NCBI RefSeq assembly: GCF_012290005.1
Contig: NZ_JAAXMS010000007.1
Coordinates: 229,991 to 293,990 of the forward strand
Source: Crateriforma spongiae
GTDB lineage: Bacteria > Planctomycetota > Planctomycetia > Pirellulales > Pirellulaceae
Length of the DNA stretch: 64,000 nt
Direction: 5' to 3'
In this document: piece after piece, positions 8,036-17,149 of the stretch
Layout of the letters: each line of letters begins with the position of its first letter
How positions within the stretch are numbered: the stretch's first letter is position 1
The notes under the pieces: generated by a model
The model's database searches: none
What the model saw: the letters and a program-made list of their open reading frames with translations, nothing else
Told to the model about the DNA's origin: nothing
Position numbers and translations under genes: made by a program

Positions 8036-9784
8036 TCATTTTTCTGATTTGCCGACTTTGTCGGCTCCCGCCGCGGCGATGGTTTCCGGCGATTCGATGA
8101 CCAAATAGTGCCCGTGGTCCGCAGTCAGCAGAATTGCGGTTTCCTGCCAAGCGTCATTCTTTTCCACCCAGTCGACCACGGCGTCAAAGGCGGCTTCACC
8201 GCTGAGCACCGCGCCGATGCTGTTGTCCAGGTTGTTCGCGTGGTTGGCCCAATCGACGTCGCCCGCTTCGATCATTAGCCAGAATCCGTCGGGATCTTGC
8301 TGCAGGACCTTCAGGGCGGCGGTCGCCATTTCGGCCAGCGTCGGGTTTTCCTTGATGTCAGCCTGGCTGTATTTTTCGGTGCCACGGATATCGAAGGTCG
8401 GTTTGTAATCACCGTCGGCGGTTCGGAACGGCAGGTGACCACCGCGGACGCCAAAGAATCCGACCAAGCGATGGTTACCTTTGACGGCTTGATCGGCTGC
8501 TTCGTTTAGCACATCCGCCCCATCACGGTCCTCTGTCCGTTTGGCGACCACGTAACGCCCGCCGTTGGCGACGTCGCTGCGGCGGAGGTCACTTTCGTGC
8601 AGATAGGTGTTTCCCGGCATGAAATTACTGCCCTGGACCTTGTCGGCACCTTTGCCCTGGCCGTAACCGCCGCCGATCAGCACGTCGACGCCCTGATTCG
8701 GCGCATCGCGATGAAACGACGATGGCAAGCCCAGCAGGTCGCGGCTGATGTCTTGATAATCTTTTCGTGTCACGTTGTTGGCGTATGCGCTGGCGGGCGT
8801 TGCGTGGCTGACCGGCACACTGGTGACCATTCCGATCGCAAATCCTTTTTCCCGTTGCAGTTGATGGGCGATTGATTCGGCGGCCTGGCCGAAGGCGTCG
8901 ACACCGATCGCGCCGTTATAGGTTTTGATGCCGCTACACAGACTGGTCGCCGAGGCGGCGGAGTCGGTCACGGTGTGTTCGCGATCACGTTCCAGGCCGA
9001 CCAAGTAACTGCGGCGGCTTTGTTCCATTGCCGGAGTGTGGCCACCACGTTGTGGGTCGTAGCCACCGGTGATGTCTTTTTGTCCGGTGACCGTTTGGGC
9101 GTCGACGTCAAAGGTCGCGCCGGATTGGCGTGGGCTGGTCACGACCACGCCATAGTCGGTTTCGACGCCGCGGTAGTCTTGAAACGACAGTCCGGTACCG
9201 CGTCCGCGTTCGTATCGGACCTTGCCCGCCTTGTACAAAGCGGCGGCCCGAGTGGTTTGCCAATCCATCCCGTCAAAGACGAAAAGCACGATGTTCTTTT
9301 TTCCCGCCGCGATTGCTTGTTGCTGCAACCGGTAGACATCGGTCTGGTCGAAATAGTCGGCCGACGGTTGGTGGGTACCCGGAGTGACCGTACCGTAAAG
9401 CTTCTCCAGACGTTCGCGATCGCTGTACACACTGCCTTCCTGGCGAAGCGAATCCAGTGTGATGCCGAACGTGTAGACGGGAATCAAACGGTTGCTGTGA
9501 TTTGTCCAGCTGCTGTACTTGGTGGCGTCGACACCCCAGTGGCCCCAAGCGGTGGATTGTTCGCGAATCGCGTTGCTTTGCATATCACGGATCGCGTCGC
9601 CGGACGATTCGGAAGGTTCGGTCGAGTCAATCGATCCATTCGCCGTCGCTTCTGCAGACGTGGTTTCATCGGCTCTGGTCGCATCGGCAACCGCGGGCTG
9701 TGCGGAAAGTCGCGTGGACCAAGGGGCGATCAGGGCGAATGCGAGGAAGGCGGTGTAGATGCTGGATTTCGTCAAGGCAGTCAT
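8036..9784 (-). CDS. secreted PhoA-family alkaline phosphatase
   Basis: This enzyme hydrolyses phosphomonoesters outside the cytoplasm. From the ATG at 9784 the protein has 582 residues. A signal peptide covers about residues 1-29 (hydrophobic 9-21, then a likely cleavage after LSA). A Thr/Ser/Glu-rich linker follows. The first metal ligand region is FVFDGMD (169-174). The nucleophile Ser275 lies in TDSAASATSLCSG. The C-terminal metal site is LLTADHGHY. A longer GTG start at 9850 exists but would put a Pro-rich stretch before the signal peptide, so it was not chosen. No Pho box was seen upstream. The gene is divergent from the glycosidase at 9953. Confidence 0.88.
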   Translation of the reverse strand: MTALTKSSIYTAFLAFALIAPWSTRLSAQPAVADATRADETTSAEATANGSIDSTEPSESSGDAIRDMQSNAIREQSTAWGHWGVDATKYSSWTNHSNRLIPVYTFGITLDSLRQEGSVYSDRERLEKLYGTVTPGTHQPSADYFDQTDVYRLQQQAIAAGKKNIVLFVFDGMDWQTTRAAALYKAGKVRYERGRGTGLSFQDYRGVETDYGVVVTSPRQSGATFDVDAQTVTGQKDITGGYDPQRGGHTPAMEQSRRSYLVGLERDREHTVTDSAASATSLCSGIKTYNGAIGVDAFGQAAESIAHQLQREKGFAIGMVTSVPVSHATPASAYANNVTRKDYQDISRDLLGLPSSFHRDAPNQGVDVLIGGGYGQGKGADKVQGSNFMPGNTYLHESDLRRSDVANGGRYVVAKRTEDRDGADVLNEAADQAVKGNHRLVGFFGVRGGHLPFRTADGDYKPTFDIRGTEKYSQADIKENPTLAEMATAALKVLQQDPDGFWLMIEAGDVDWANHANNLDNSIGAVLSGEAAFDAVVDWVEKNDAWQETAILLTADHGHYLVIESPETIAAAGADKVGKSEK

Positions 9785-9952
9785 TGACACGGTGGGGTTC
9801 CAATCAAAAAAAACAACGGGCGGGCCACCTTTCGGGGGTGCAGGATGCACCTTGCTATGCCATCGTCGGTCCGCCGATCAGCCTTAGAATACTTTCCCGA
9901 CTGCTTTGCGTCCGACCCCCTATCCAGCCAAATCAAACAGTTTTCATCGTTC

Positions 9953-12631
9953 ATGAATGATTCGCCGACATCGACGACCGTTGAACACCAACGGCTGAGT
10001 GAGAATGAATCCCGCCAAAAGAATTGGAAACGCTGGGGGCCCTACTTGTCGGAACGCCAGTGGGGCACCGTTCGCGAAGACTATTCGGCCGGTGGTGATG
10101 CCTGGGACGATTTCACGCATGACCAATCACGCAGCCGCGCCTATCGTTGGGGTGAAGACGGACTGCTGGGATTTTCCGATCGACAATGTCGACTGTGTTT
10201 CGCTTTGGCGCTTTGGAATGGCAACGATTCCATTTTGAAGGAACGTCTGTACGGGCTGACCGGCCCACAGGGCAATCACGGCGAAGACGTGAAGGAAGTC
10301 TATTACTATTTGGATTCGACTCCCACACACAGCTACTGCAAGGCATCGTATCGGTACCCCCAAGCCGCGTATCCCTATGAGTTGTTACAGACGCAAAACG
10401 CCCGGCGGACGTTGGACGAGGGAGAATACGAGCTTCACCATACCGGGGTGTTTGATGACGACCGCTTTTTTGATGTCCAGGCGGAATACGCCAAGGCCGG
10501 CCCGGACGACATCATGGTTCGCATCACCATTACCAATCATGGCCCCGAGGCTCATCCGATCTGGGTGTTGCCCACGTTGTGGTTTCGCAACACATGGGTC
10601 TGGGGATGCCGTCACGAAGGCTGTTCGTTAAAGCCGCGTATTGAAAAGGTCGATGGCAACGCGGTGCGGACGCAACACGAGTTCCTGCAGCCGTTTCGAT
10701 GCGAATTCGGTGATCATCCTGATGGCAATCAGGTGCCGTTGTTGTTCACCGACAACGAAACAAACCAAGAATTGCTATTCGGTGAAGAAAACTTTACGCC
10801 GTATGTCAAAGACGCCTTTCATCGCTATGTGATCAATGGCCAAACCGACGCAGTACAGCCGCGTCACTATGGCACCAAGGTCGCCGGCATGTACGCGATG
10901 ACGATTCCCGCCGGACAGTCCAAACAATTCACCGTGCGGTTGTACGATCCGGACGCCGCCGGTGCGGATTCCGTTTCAGTGCCAGAAACCTTTGACCGTC
11001 GTATCGATGAAGCCAATGCATTTTATGACGCGGTACTGCCCGACGGCTTGGAAGACGACGAACGAAGCGTTTGTCGCCAGGCCTACGCAGGATTGTTGTG
11101 GAGCAAGCAGTTTTATCACTACATCGTCAACGATTGGTTGAAAGGCGATCGTGATGTTGCGGTGCCACCGGCGCAACGCCTGTCCGGTCGAAACAGTCGG
11201 TGGCGACATCTGTATGCCAGAGACATTTTGTCGATGCCCGACAAGTGGGAATACCCTTGGTTTGCCGCCTGGGATTTGGCGTTTCATATGATTCCGATGG
11301 CTCGGATCGACCCCGAGTTCGCCAAGCGTCAGCTGACCGTGATGCTAAGAGAATGGTACATGCATCCCAACGGCCAAATCCCGGCCTATGAATACTATTT
11401 CGATGACGTGAACCCGCCGGTGCATGCTTGGGCGTGTTTGCGGGTCTATCAGGAAACCGTTCGGCAGGGCTGTCCCGATCGCACTTTTCTGGCGACGTCG
11501 TTCCAGCGTCTGTTGATGAACTTCACCTGGTGGGTGAACCAAGTCGACGACAACGGCGATAACGTGTTCGCCGGAGGCTTTTTGGGATTGGACAACATCG
11601 GCGTCTTTGACCGCAGCAAGGGGTTGCCGCACGGGACCCAGTTGGAACAAGCCGATGGAACCGCATGGATGGCGTTCTACTGTGGAACGATGTTGTCGAT
11701 CAGCTTGGAATTGGCTCGTGACGATGATTCGTATGCCGAACTTGCGTCCAAATTTTTGGATCACTTTATTCGCATCATCGACGCGATCAACACGATTGAT
11801 GGCGACGGTCTATGGGACGAAGAAGACCAGTTTTACTACGACAGTCTGCACGTCGATGGGCGTCAGGTTGCGCTGAAGGTTCGGTCACTGGTCGGACTGA
11901 TTCCGCTGATCGCGGTGCAGATCATTGATCAGGGGCTGGTCGAACAGTTGCCCGTGTTCAAGGACAAGCTGGATTGGTTTTTGAAATACCGACATCACTT
12001 GGCAAAGAATATTCACTGGGCCAGTGAAGGCTGTAGTGGCGAATCAATGCTGTTGTCCATCGCTTCAAAAGAACGCCTGCAAGCGGTCGTTGATGTGATG
12101 ATGAAGGAAACGGAGTTCCTGTCAGATTTTGGCATCCGTTCGCTATCACGATGCCACGCCCAGCGGCCTTTCGAGTTGGAATTGCGTGGCGAAACGCATC
12201 GTGTCGCCTATGTGCCCGGCGAATCGGACAGTTGGATGTTCGGCGGAAATTCCAACTGGCGAGGGCCCGTTTGGTTGCCGGTCAACTATTTGTTGATCGA
12301 AGCCTTGCGGCGGTACCACCAGTTTTACGGTGACCAGATTCAAATCGATGCGCCCGACGGCTCGGGGACCAAAATGAACCTTTGCCAGGCGGCCGACGAG
12401 ATCAACCGGCGTCTGACGCGACTGGTTCTGCGTCCAGGCGACGGGGCGGTCCGGCCATCGATGGCGGGCAACGTGCCGAGCGGGGAAAACCCGCTTTGGA
12501 ACGACACGTTGTTGTTCTACGAATACTTCCACGGCGATACCGGTCAGGGTCTGGGGGCCAGCCACCAGACCGGTTGGACGTCATTGGTGGCGACGTGCTT
12601 GGAACGCGCCGCGGTGGCGCCCAAAACGTAG
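9953..12631 (+). CDS. GH63/MGH1-like glycoside hydrolase (glucosidase)
   Basis: This large cytoplasmic glycosidase of the alpha/alpha-toroid class resembles the mannosyl-oligosaccharide glucosidase/MGH1-like group. From the ATG at 9953 it has 892 residues and no signal peptide. An N-terminal beta-sandwich-like region (about 1-370) is followed by an (alpha/alpha)6 barrel with PWFAAWDLAFHMIP, a segment containing GQIPAYEY and then WACLRVYQ, and FGGNSNWRGPVWLPVNYL near the C-terminus, as in GH63 enzymes. Acidic residues in the barrel could serve in catalysis, but I cannot assign them with certainty. The natural substrate is unknown. An upstream ATG at 9845 would add 36 residues of atypical sequence. 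Confidence 0.82.
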   Translation: MNDSPTSTTVEHQRLSENESRQKNWKRWGPYLSERQWGTVREDYSAGGDAWDDFTHDQSRSRAYRWGEDGLLGFSDRQCRLCFALALWNGNDSILKERLYGLTGPQGNHGEDVKEVYYYLDSTPTHSYCKASYRYPQAAYPYELLQTQNARRTLDEGEYELHHTGVFDDDRFFDVQAEYAKAGPDDIMVRITITNHGPEAHPIWVLPTLWFRNTWVWGCRHEGCSLKPRIEKVDGNAVRTQHEFLQPFRCEFGDHPDGNQVPLLFTDNETNQELLFGEENFTPYVKDAFHRYVINGQTDAVQPRHYGTKVAGMYAMTIPAGQSKQFTVRLYDPDAAGADSVSVPETFDRRIDEANAFYDAVLPDGLEDDERSVCRQAYAGLLWSKQFYHYIVNDWLKGDRDVAVPPAQRLSGRNSRWRHLYARDILSMPDKWEYPWFAAWDLAFHMIPMARIDPEFAKRQLTVMLREWYMHPNGQIPAYEYYFDDVNPPVHAWACLRVYQETVRQGCPDRTFLATSFQRLLMNFTWWVNQVDDNGDNVFAGGFLGLDNIGVFDRSKGLPHGTQLEQADGTAWMAFYCGTMLSISLELARDDDSYAELASKFLDHFIRIIDAINTIDGDGLWDEEDQFYYDSLHVDGRQVALKVRSLVGLIPLIAVQIIDQGLVEQLPVFKDKLDWFLKYRHHLAKNIHWASEGCSGESMLLSIASKERLQAVVDVMMKETEFLSDFGIRSLSRCHAQRPFELELRGETHRVAYVPGESDSWMFGGNSNWRGPVWLPVNYLLIEALRRYHQFYGDQIQIDAPDGSGTKMNLCQAADEINRRLTRLVLRPGDGAVRPSMAGNVPSGENPLWNDTLLFYEYFHGDTGQGLGASHQTGWTSLVATCLERAAVAPKT

Positions 12632-12660
12632 CGGCCGGACGTGGGGCGGGTGGATCCGGG

Positions 12661-12915
12661 TCAAGCGAATTTTTGAATCGCTTCGGCAACCTTGGCCGGA
12701 TCGTCGGCGGCACGCAGCTTTTTGATTTGTTCGGACTTGAGCCCGATTTTTTCAAGATGGCTTTCCAGCCGCTTCCAAATCGTTTCCCGCTTTTTTCCTT
12801 CGCTTAGATACAGTTCCGTGATCGCTTCCTGGGCTTTTTGCAGCCCGATCGCGTCGCGGTTCTGGTAGTAGTTTTTGATGATTTTGTCTTGGTACGGCGT
12901 GCGATTTTGGGTCAT
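12661..12915 (-). CDS. small conserved-looking basic protein, unknown function
   Basis: This 84-residue soluble protein is rich in Lys, Glu and Ala and is predicted to be largely helical. Helix-forming segments cover about residues 8-32, 39-52 and 57-83. It begins MTQNRTPYQDKIIKNYY. It has no signal peptide or cysteines. The sequence composition is that of a real protein rather than an antisense artefact. It is convergent with the glycosidase gene (29 bp between stops). I recognise no family. Confidence 0.65.
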   Translation of the reverse strand: MTQNRTPYQDKIIKNYYQNRDAIGLQKAQEAITELYLSEGKKRETIWKRLESHLEKIGLKSEQIKKLRAADDPAKVAEAIQKFA

Positions 12916-13249
12916 CGGCGGCTCGAATCGTAAAGAAAAAGCCGGTCAATCGGTCCATGGATTGGGGCCGATCGACAGGCACGGGTGGGCAAGAACACGG
13001 GCAAAATGACCCGCGATCAGATTGCCACTATCGTCATTTATCGGTTCGGAATTGAAGCCGGTCCAGGGCGAACGGCGCCGTGCGTCTGGCGGCCGGCACG
13101 TTCGGTCACCCGTCGGGCCGACGAATCCCCCGCGACGCCCTGCCCAGAAGCCTGCGGGTCCTTTATCGTAGCGTCCACAGGATCGGGCGATTTTCGGGGC
13201 CCCGTGACGAATTATCCGTGTTCCTTTCTTTGACTGAAATCTGGCCAAG
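12916..13249. other. intergenic region between divergent genes (334 bp)
   Basis: This stretch separates the small helical protein gene (leftward) from the chorismate mutase gene (rightward) and must hold both promoters. I see no convincing coding sequence, RNA gene or strong inverted repeat in it. A TTGACT lies within 20 bp of the aroH start, too close to serve as its -35 element. Confidence 0.5.
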
Positions 13250-13753
13250 ATGACTGTTTGCCGTGGAGTCCGAGGGGCGATTACGGTCCAGCAGGACACT
13301 CGTGATGAGGTCCTGTCGGCGACCCGCCAGCTGTTGGCGCTGATGATCCGACGCAACGGCATCGATGCGGCCGACGTTGCCAGCGCCATTTTCACGGTCA
13401 CGCGCGATATCGAAAGTGAGTTTCCCGCGCTGGCGGCGCGACAGTTGGGATGGCTGGAAGTGCCATTGTTGTGCGGTTACGAAGTTTCCGTCGACGGTTC
13501 GCTGCCACGGTGCATTCGCGTGCTGATCCATTGGAACACCGACCTTCCACAAGCCGACATCAACCACGTGTATGTCCGCGATGCGGTCCGGTTGCGTCCC
13601 GATTTGAATGTTCTGCCGCCGGTGGACTTCGAAGAACTGGAAAGGTGGATCAGCGAACATCTGTGTGAAGACCAGTCGACGGCTAAGGCTGTTCCGGCAT
13701 CCCAGGATCCCGCGTCTCCCGGAAGCGACGTGAAGGGAGCATCCGGTGCCTAG
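13250..13753 (+). CDS. aroH: chorismate mutase, AroH class
   Basis: AroH converts chorismate to prephenate for Phe and Tyr synthesis. The protein starts with the AroH signature [14 protein letters not shown] (residues 4-17), whose Arg residues bind the substrate. The core strand [13 protein letters not shown] (near 85-97) holds the second conserved Arg. The family forms trimers with active sites at subunit interfaces. At 167 residues it is longer than the usual ~125. The extra length is a C-terminal region of about 45 residues, ending in a Pro/Ser-rich tail. The gene overlaps its downstream neighbour by 8 bp. Confidence 0.9.
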   Translation: MTVCRGVRGAITVQQDTRDEVLSATRQLLALMIRRNGIDAADVASAIFTVTRDIESEFPALAARQLGWLEVPLLCGYEVSVDGSLPRCIRVLIHWNTDLPQADINHVYVRDAVRLRPDLNVLPPVDFEELERWISEHLCEDQSTAKAVPASQDPASPGSDVKGASGA

Positions 13754-14753
13754 GCCGACCCAAGTTCGGTGGTCCACGCACGGGCGGCTCAGCATGTTGC
13801 ACGCGGCGCATGTGGTCGCCGGAGGTGCCGGTTGCGTGGATGCGGCCACGGAAAAAGCGATGGCCGCGCCGGTGACACAAATCAATGCCCGCTTGGTGTC
13901 CGAGTCTTTGGACGTGTATCGCTTTTGGGATGCGGTGATTCGGACCGCCGCGGTCCGCAAAGACGGACCGGTTCAACGCAAAGCGGCGATCAAGGACTAT
14001 GAGCAGGCGTTGTTGGATGCCGGTGGATCGGAATTGCAGTCCGAACAAACGGCCAGCGCCATTGCCGATTTGTTTTCTTCGGCGGGATCGGCGTTTGATC
14101 GCCGGTTTCCCAAGCTGAACCAGCAATTGGAATTGCGTGGCCGGCCGCTTCGTGAAGCCTGGGAATCCTATGGTCCCGGCCTGTTGAACCAAATATCCAA
14201 GAAGATCTGGCAGGGGCAGCCGCCAGACGATTGGTGGCCCGCCAAAGTCAACGGGTACTGGGTCCAGCCCATGCGGGGAGGCGACGGAGGTGTCGCGCCC
14301 GATGGTCGCTTCTGGATCGAAGCGATGTTGACCGACGCCCACCGGGAATTGCCGGAAGTTCTGCGGATCGCCTATTTGGTCACGCTGATCGCCGTGGACG
14401 AACACATCCGGCAACGCAGCGGCGAACAGTGGTTCACCCTGCCCTGGCCCGAAGCGGTCGTGGTGGTGGTTCTGGATGCGGCCGCCGAACTGGACTTGGT
14501 CGACGATCCAGAGTCCCGCATTCATCTGGCCGTTCGCCACTGGTTGCACCGCGACCTCTGGCTGGGCGAAATCCTGAAAGAATGGTCGTCGCAGTGGCAC
14601 AGCACCGGTGCGGTGATGCCGGTGGCCGTCAAAGCGTTGGCCAAGATGATCGACCAGCATCGTCGAAAACTTGCCGACGATATCGAATCCGCGGGCCTGA
14701 ACCTGTTGGACGACGAAATGCTCAGCGAACTCGGCCTGACTGACGACGACTGA
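13746..14753 (+). CDS. uncharacterised protein coupled to aroH
   Basis: This 335-residue soluble protein belongs to no family I recognise. It starts with GTG inside the last codons of aroH (8-bp overlap), so translation is probably coupled. It is mostly helical by composition. Visible features are Trp-rich segments ([17 protein letters not shown], around 162-178), a hydrophobic helix [16 protein letters not shown], and an acidic C-terminus ending LGLTDDD. It has no signal peptide. The coupling to aroH hints at a link with aromatic amino-acid metabolism, but that is only position-based. Confidence 0.7.
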   Translation: MPRPTQVRWSTHGRLSMLHAAHVVAGGAGCVDAATEKAMAAPVTQINARLVSESLDVYRFWDAVIRTAAVRKDGPVQRKAAIKDYEQALLDAGGSELQSEQTASAIADLFSSAGSAFDRRFPKLNQQLELRGRPLREAWESYGPGLLNQISKKIWQGQPPDDWWPAKVNGYWVQPMRGGDGGVAPDGRFWIEAMLTDAHRELPEVLRIAYLVTLIAVDEHIRQRSGEQWFTLPWPEAVVVVVLDAAAELDLVDDPESRIHLAVRHWLHRDLWLGEILKEWSSQWHSTGAVMPVAVKALAKMIDQHRRKLADDIESAGLNLLDDEMLSELGLTDDD

Positions 14754-14774
14754 ACCCGTCGCGATGTAAAGAAA

Positions 14775-14806
14775 TTGACAAAATGTCAAATTTGACAGCT
14801 TGTCAA
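14775..14806. promoter_or_regulatory. tandem palindromic operator upstream of tetR-type gene
   Basis: Two perfect 15-bp palindromes of the form TTGACA-N3-TGTCAA lie at 14775-14789 and 14792-14806, with centres 17 bp apart. They end 27 bp before the TetR-family start. TetR regulators typically bind such repeats next to their own gene, so autoregulation of the whole efflux operon is a strong inference. A possible promoter overlaps the second repeat: TTGTCA at 14800-14805 and AATACT at 14822-14827, with a 16-bp spacer. This promoter would give a nearly leaderless message and is tentative. Confidence 0.7.
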
Positions 14807-14833
14807 TAAATCGCATCGACGAATACTGGGGGT

Positions 14834-15589
14834 ATGGATGTATTGACCCCCAAGCAGATCGAAATCCGTCAGCGCGAATCTCGGATTTTGGCGGCCGCCC
14901 TTCCGATGATCCGACGCGGCGGCGTGTCGGCCGTCAGCATGGATGCGATAGCCAAGAAGATTCGCTACACCCGCGGCACGGTCTACAACCACTTTCCCAA
15001 CAAAGAAGACATCGTCCTGTCGTTGGCGGCGCGTGCTTCGGCACGGCGGGTCGAACTGTTCAAGTACGGCGTCACGTTGGGCAAGGCATCACGGGAGAAG
15101 ATCGCCGCGATCGGGATCGCCTGTGAAGTCTACGTTCACGAATTGCCCGACGATTTTTCGGTCGAACAGGTGATCCGTCACGACAGCGTGTGGCAGAAGA
15201 CGTCCGCCGGGCGACGCGACGTCTTGATGCAATGCGAAAACGAATGCATCGGTGTGGTCGGAGCCGTCATTGAAACGGCGATCGAACAAGGTGATTTGCA
15301 ATTGCCACGTGGAAAGCAGGTGGCGGATGTCGTCATGGGGTTATGGTCGCTGACCTATGGCGGTCACGTCCTGGCGGCGACCAGTCCGTCGCTTAGCGAA
15401 ATTGGGATTCACGATCCTGATCAGGCGATTCGTCGTAATTGCAACGCGATGCTGGACGGAATCGGTTGGCAACCATTGTTCGATTCGTCGCGATACAACC
15501 GGTATGTCAAACGCATCTTGCCATTGATGCGTCAAAAGGCGGACGAACTGAAACGGCAAACGGGGCTTGCCACTTCCACCGAAACCTAG
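14834..15589 (+). CDS. TetR/AcrR family transcriptional regulator
   Basis: This is a DNA-binding repressor, probably of the efflux operon it heads. The N-terminal helix-turn-helix is clear (GGVSAVSMDAIAKKIRYT, then RGTVYNHFPNKEDIV, residues ~29-63). The C-terminal ligand-binding half (about 75-250) is helical and diverges, as is usual. At 251 residues it is a little longer than the common ~200. The start ATG at 14834 follows a G-rich run. The adaptor gene of an RND pump starts 9 bp after its stop. The paired palindromes just upstream are the likely binding site. Confidence 0.88.
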   Translation: MDVLTPKQIEIRQRESRILAAALPMIRRGGVSAVSMDAIAKKIRYTRGTVYNHFPNKEDIVLSLAARASARRVELFKYGVTLGKASREKIAAIGIACEVYVHELPDDFSVEQVIRHDSVWQKTSAGRRDVLMQCENECIGVVGAVIETAIEQGDLQLPRGKQVADVVMGLWSLTYGGHVLAATSPSLSEIGIHDPDQAIRRNCNAMLDGIGWQPLFDSSRYNRYVKRILPLMRQKADELKRQTGLATSTET

Positions 15590-15598
15590 GCCCATGAC

Positions 15599-17149
15599 AT
15601 GATCCAACGAATTGGATTGCTGGTGTTTCGCCCGTCGAATCGCCCGCTGGTCGCCGCATCGGTCATCACGGCCGTTGGATTGGTCGCGTTATTTGCCGCG
15701 TGGTCATTGTCGGGCGGCTTTGCGTTGCAAAACGTTGCAGCGGAGCCCGCGGCGGATGTCGCGTTGCTGTATGTCGATGTGATCAGTGTCGGTTCGGTAA
15801 AGCCGCCTGAACAAGTATCGCGGTATCGGGGAACCGTCCAGCCGCGTCGTGAAAGCTTGTTAGCATTCCGGCGTAGCGGGCGAATCGACCGAGTCGACGT
15901 CCATGAAGGAGACATGGTTCGCCAGGGCGACGAATTGGCGATGCTGGACGTGTCGGATTTGAAAGCCGAGCGGGATAGCCTGCAGGCACAGCTAGACGTT
16001 GCGGTCGCCAAGCATGCCGAAGCCGTCGCCGGACCGCGACGCCAGACGATCGCTGCGGCCGCCGCGGAGGTGGATCGGTTGCGTGCGGAAGTTTCCGCGG
16101 CGCAGTCTCGTTGGCAACGGGAACAAGTCTTGCGATCCCGTGGTGCTGGTAGCGATCAGAGTTTCGATGATGCGAAATTCGCCGTTCGGCGTTTGGAAGC
16201 GGCGTTGGAATCTGCGACGGCGGCCCACGAAGAACTGGCCGAAGGAACACGCATCGAACAGGTTCAGCAAGCAAAGGCAAACATCGACGTTGCCAAAGCC
16301 ATGCTGCAGCGAATCGACGTCGATCTGAAGGACAGTCGCATTTTGGCTCCGTTTGACGGTTCGATCGCGCTGCGTCAGGTCGATGAAGGGACGATCGTCG
16401 GAGCCGATCAGCCCGTGTTCCGACTGATCGAATCGCCGCCGTTGGAAGCCCGCTTTGGATTGCCCCCGGAAATCGTGTCAACGCTGGCGGTTGGGCAGAC
16501 GTTGCGAACGGAAATCGACGGTCGACGTCACTCCGCAATGGTTTTGCGAATCCATCCGGCATTGGACGTGGACACCCGGACGCAACGAATCGATGTCCGG
16601 TTTGACGCGGCCGATGACGTTTTGGTCGGGCAAGCAGTCACATTGTTGATCGCCACCCCGCAGACGTCCGGCCATCGTTCTTCCGTTCGGTTTTGGGTCC
16701 CAACAACGGCGCTCGTTCGCGGATCCCGTGGTTTGTGGTCCGTGTTGGCAGCGGTGGAAAACCCCGCCGCGAAATTCGATGACAGTCAACTGCAGGTTGA
16801 TCGTGTCGCCGGAACGACGAAGGCCCGGACGCAAGATGTCGAAATGGTTCCCAGTACGATCGAACGCCGTGATGTGCGTGTCTTGTCGACTGATGGCCCG
16901 TGGTGCGAAGTCACCGGGATGCTTCATCGCGGTGATTGGATCGTCGGTCGGGGGACACATCGCGTGGGGCCGGGGACACGCGTCATGGCGAAACGAACGC
17001 CGCCGCTGCGTGATCCGGATGATTCATCAGCCAAGCGTCCGAAAGCCACTGCTTCCGAAACCACGATATCGGACGACACCGAGCCGGACGGATCCGCACG
17101 ATGCGATCGATCCACGCGGTCGGTCCCGGCATCGGGAGACGACGTATGA
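15599..17149 (+). CDS. RND efflux periplasmic adaptor (HlyD/AcrA family)
   Basis: This is the membrane-fusion subunit that links the inner-membrane RND pump to an outer-membrane channel. A membrane anchor covers about residues 18-40. A barrel-lipoyl start (GTVQPRRESLLAFRRSGRID, then VHEGDMVRQGDELAMLD) is followed by a long coiled coil at about 120-235, rich in Ala, Glu, Gln and Arg. The returning lipoyl half contains ILAPFDGSIALRQVDEGTIV, and a beta-barrel domain follows. A charged, Ser/Thr-rich tail of about 50 residues ends the protein. The stop overlaps the pump ATG by 4 bp (ATGA). No outer-membrane TolC-like gene is in the operon. Confidence 0.88.
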   Translation: MIQRIGLLVFRPSNRPLVAASVITAVGLVALFAAWSLSGGFALQNVAAEPAADVALLYVDVISVGSVKPPEQVSRYRGTVQPRRESLLAFRRSGRIDRVDVHEGDMVRQGDELAMLDVSDLKAERDSLQAQLDVAVAKHAEAVAGPRRQTIAAAAAEVDRLRAEVSAAQSRWQREQVLRSRGAGSDQSFDDAKFAVRRLEAALESATAAHEELAEGTRIEQVQQAKANIDVAKAMLQRIDVDLKDSRILAPFDGSIALRQVDEGTIVGADQPVFRLIESPPLEARFGLPPEIVSTLAVGQTLRTEIDGRRHSAMVLRIHPALDVDTRTQRIDVRFDAADDVLVGQAVTLLIATPQTSGHRSSVRFWVPTTALVRGSRGLWSVLAAVENPAAKFDDSQLQVDRVAGTTKARTQDVEMVPSTIERRDVRVLSTDGPWCEVTGMLHRGDWIVGRGTHRVGPGTRVMAKRTPPLRDPDDSSAKRPKATASETTISDDTEPDGSARCDRSTRSVPASGDDV

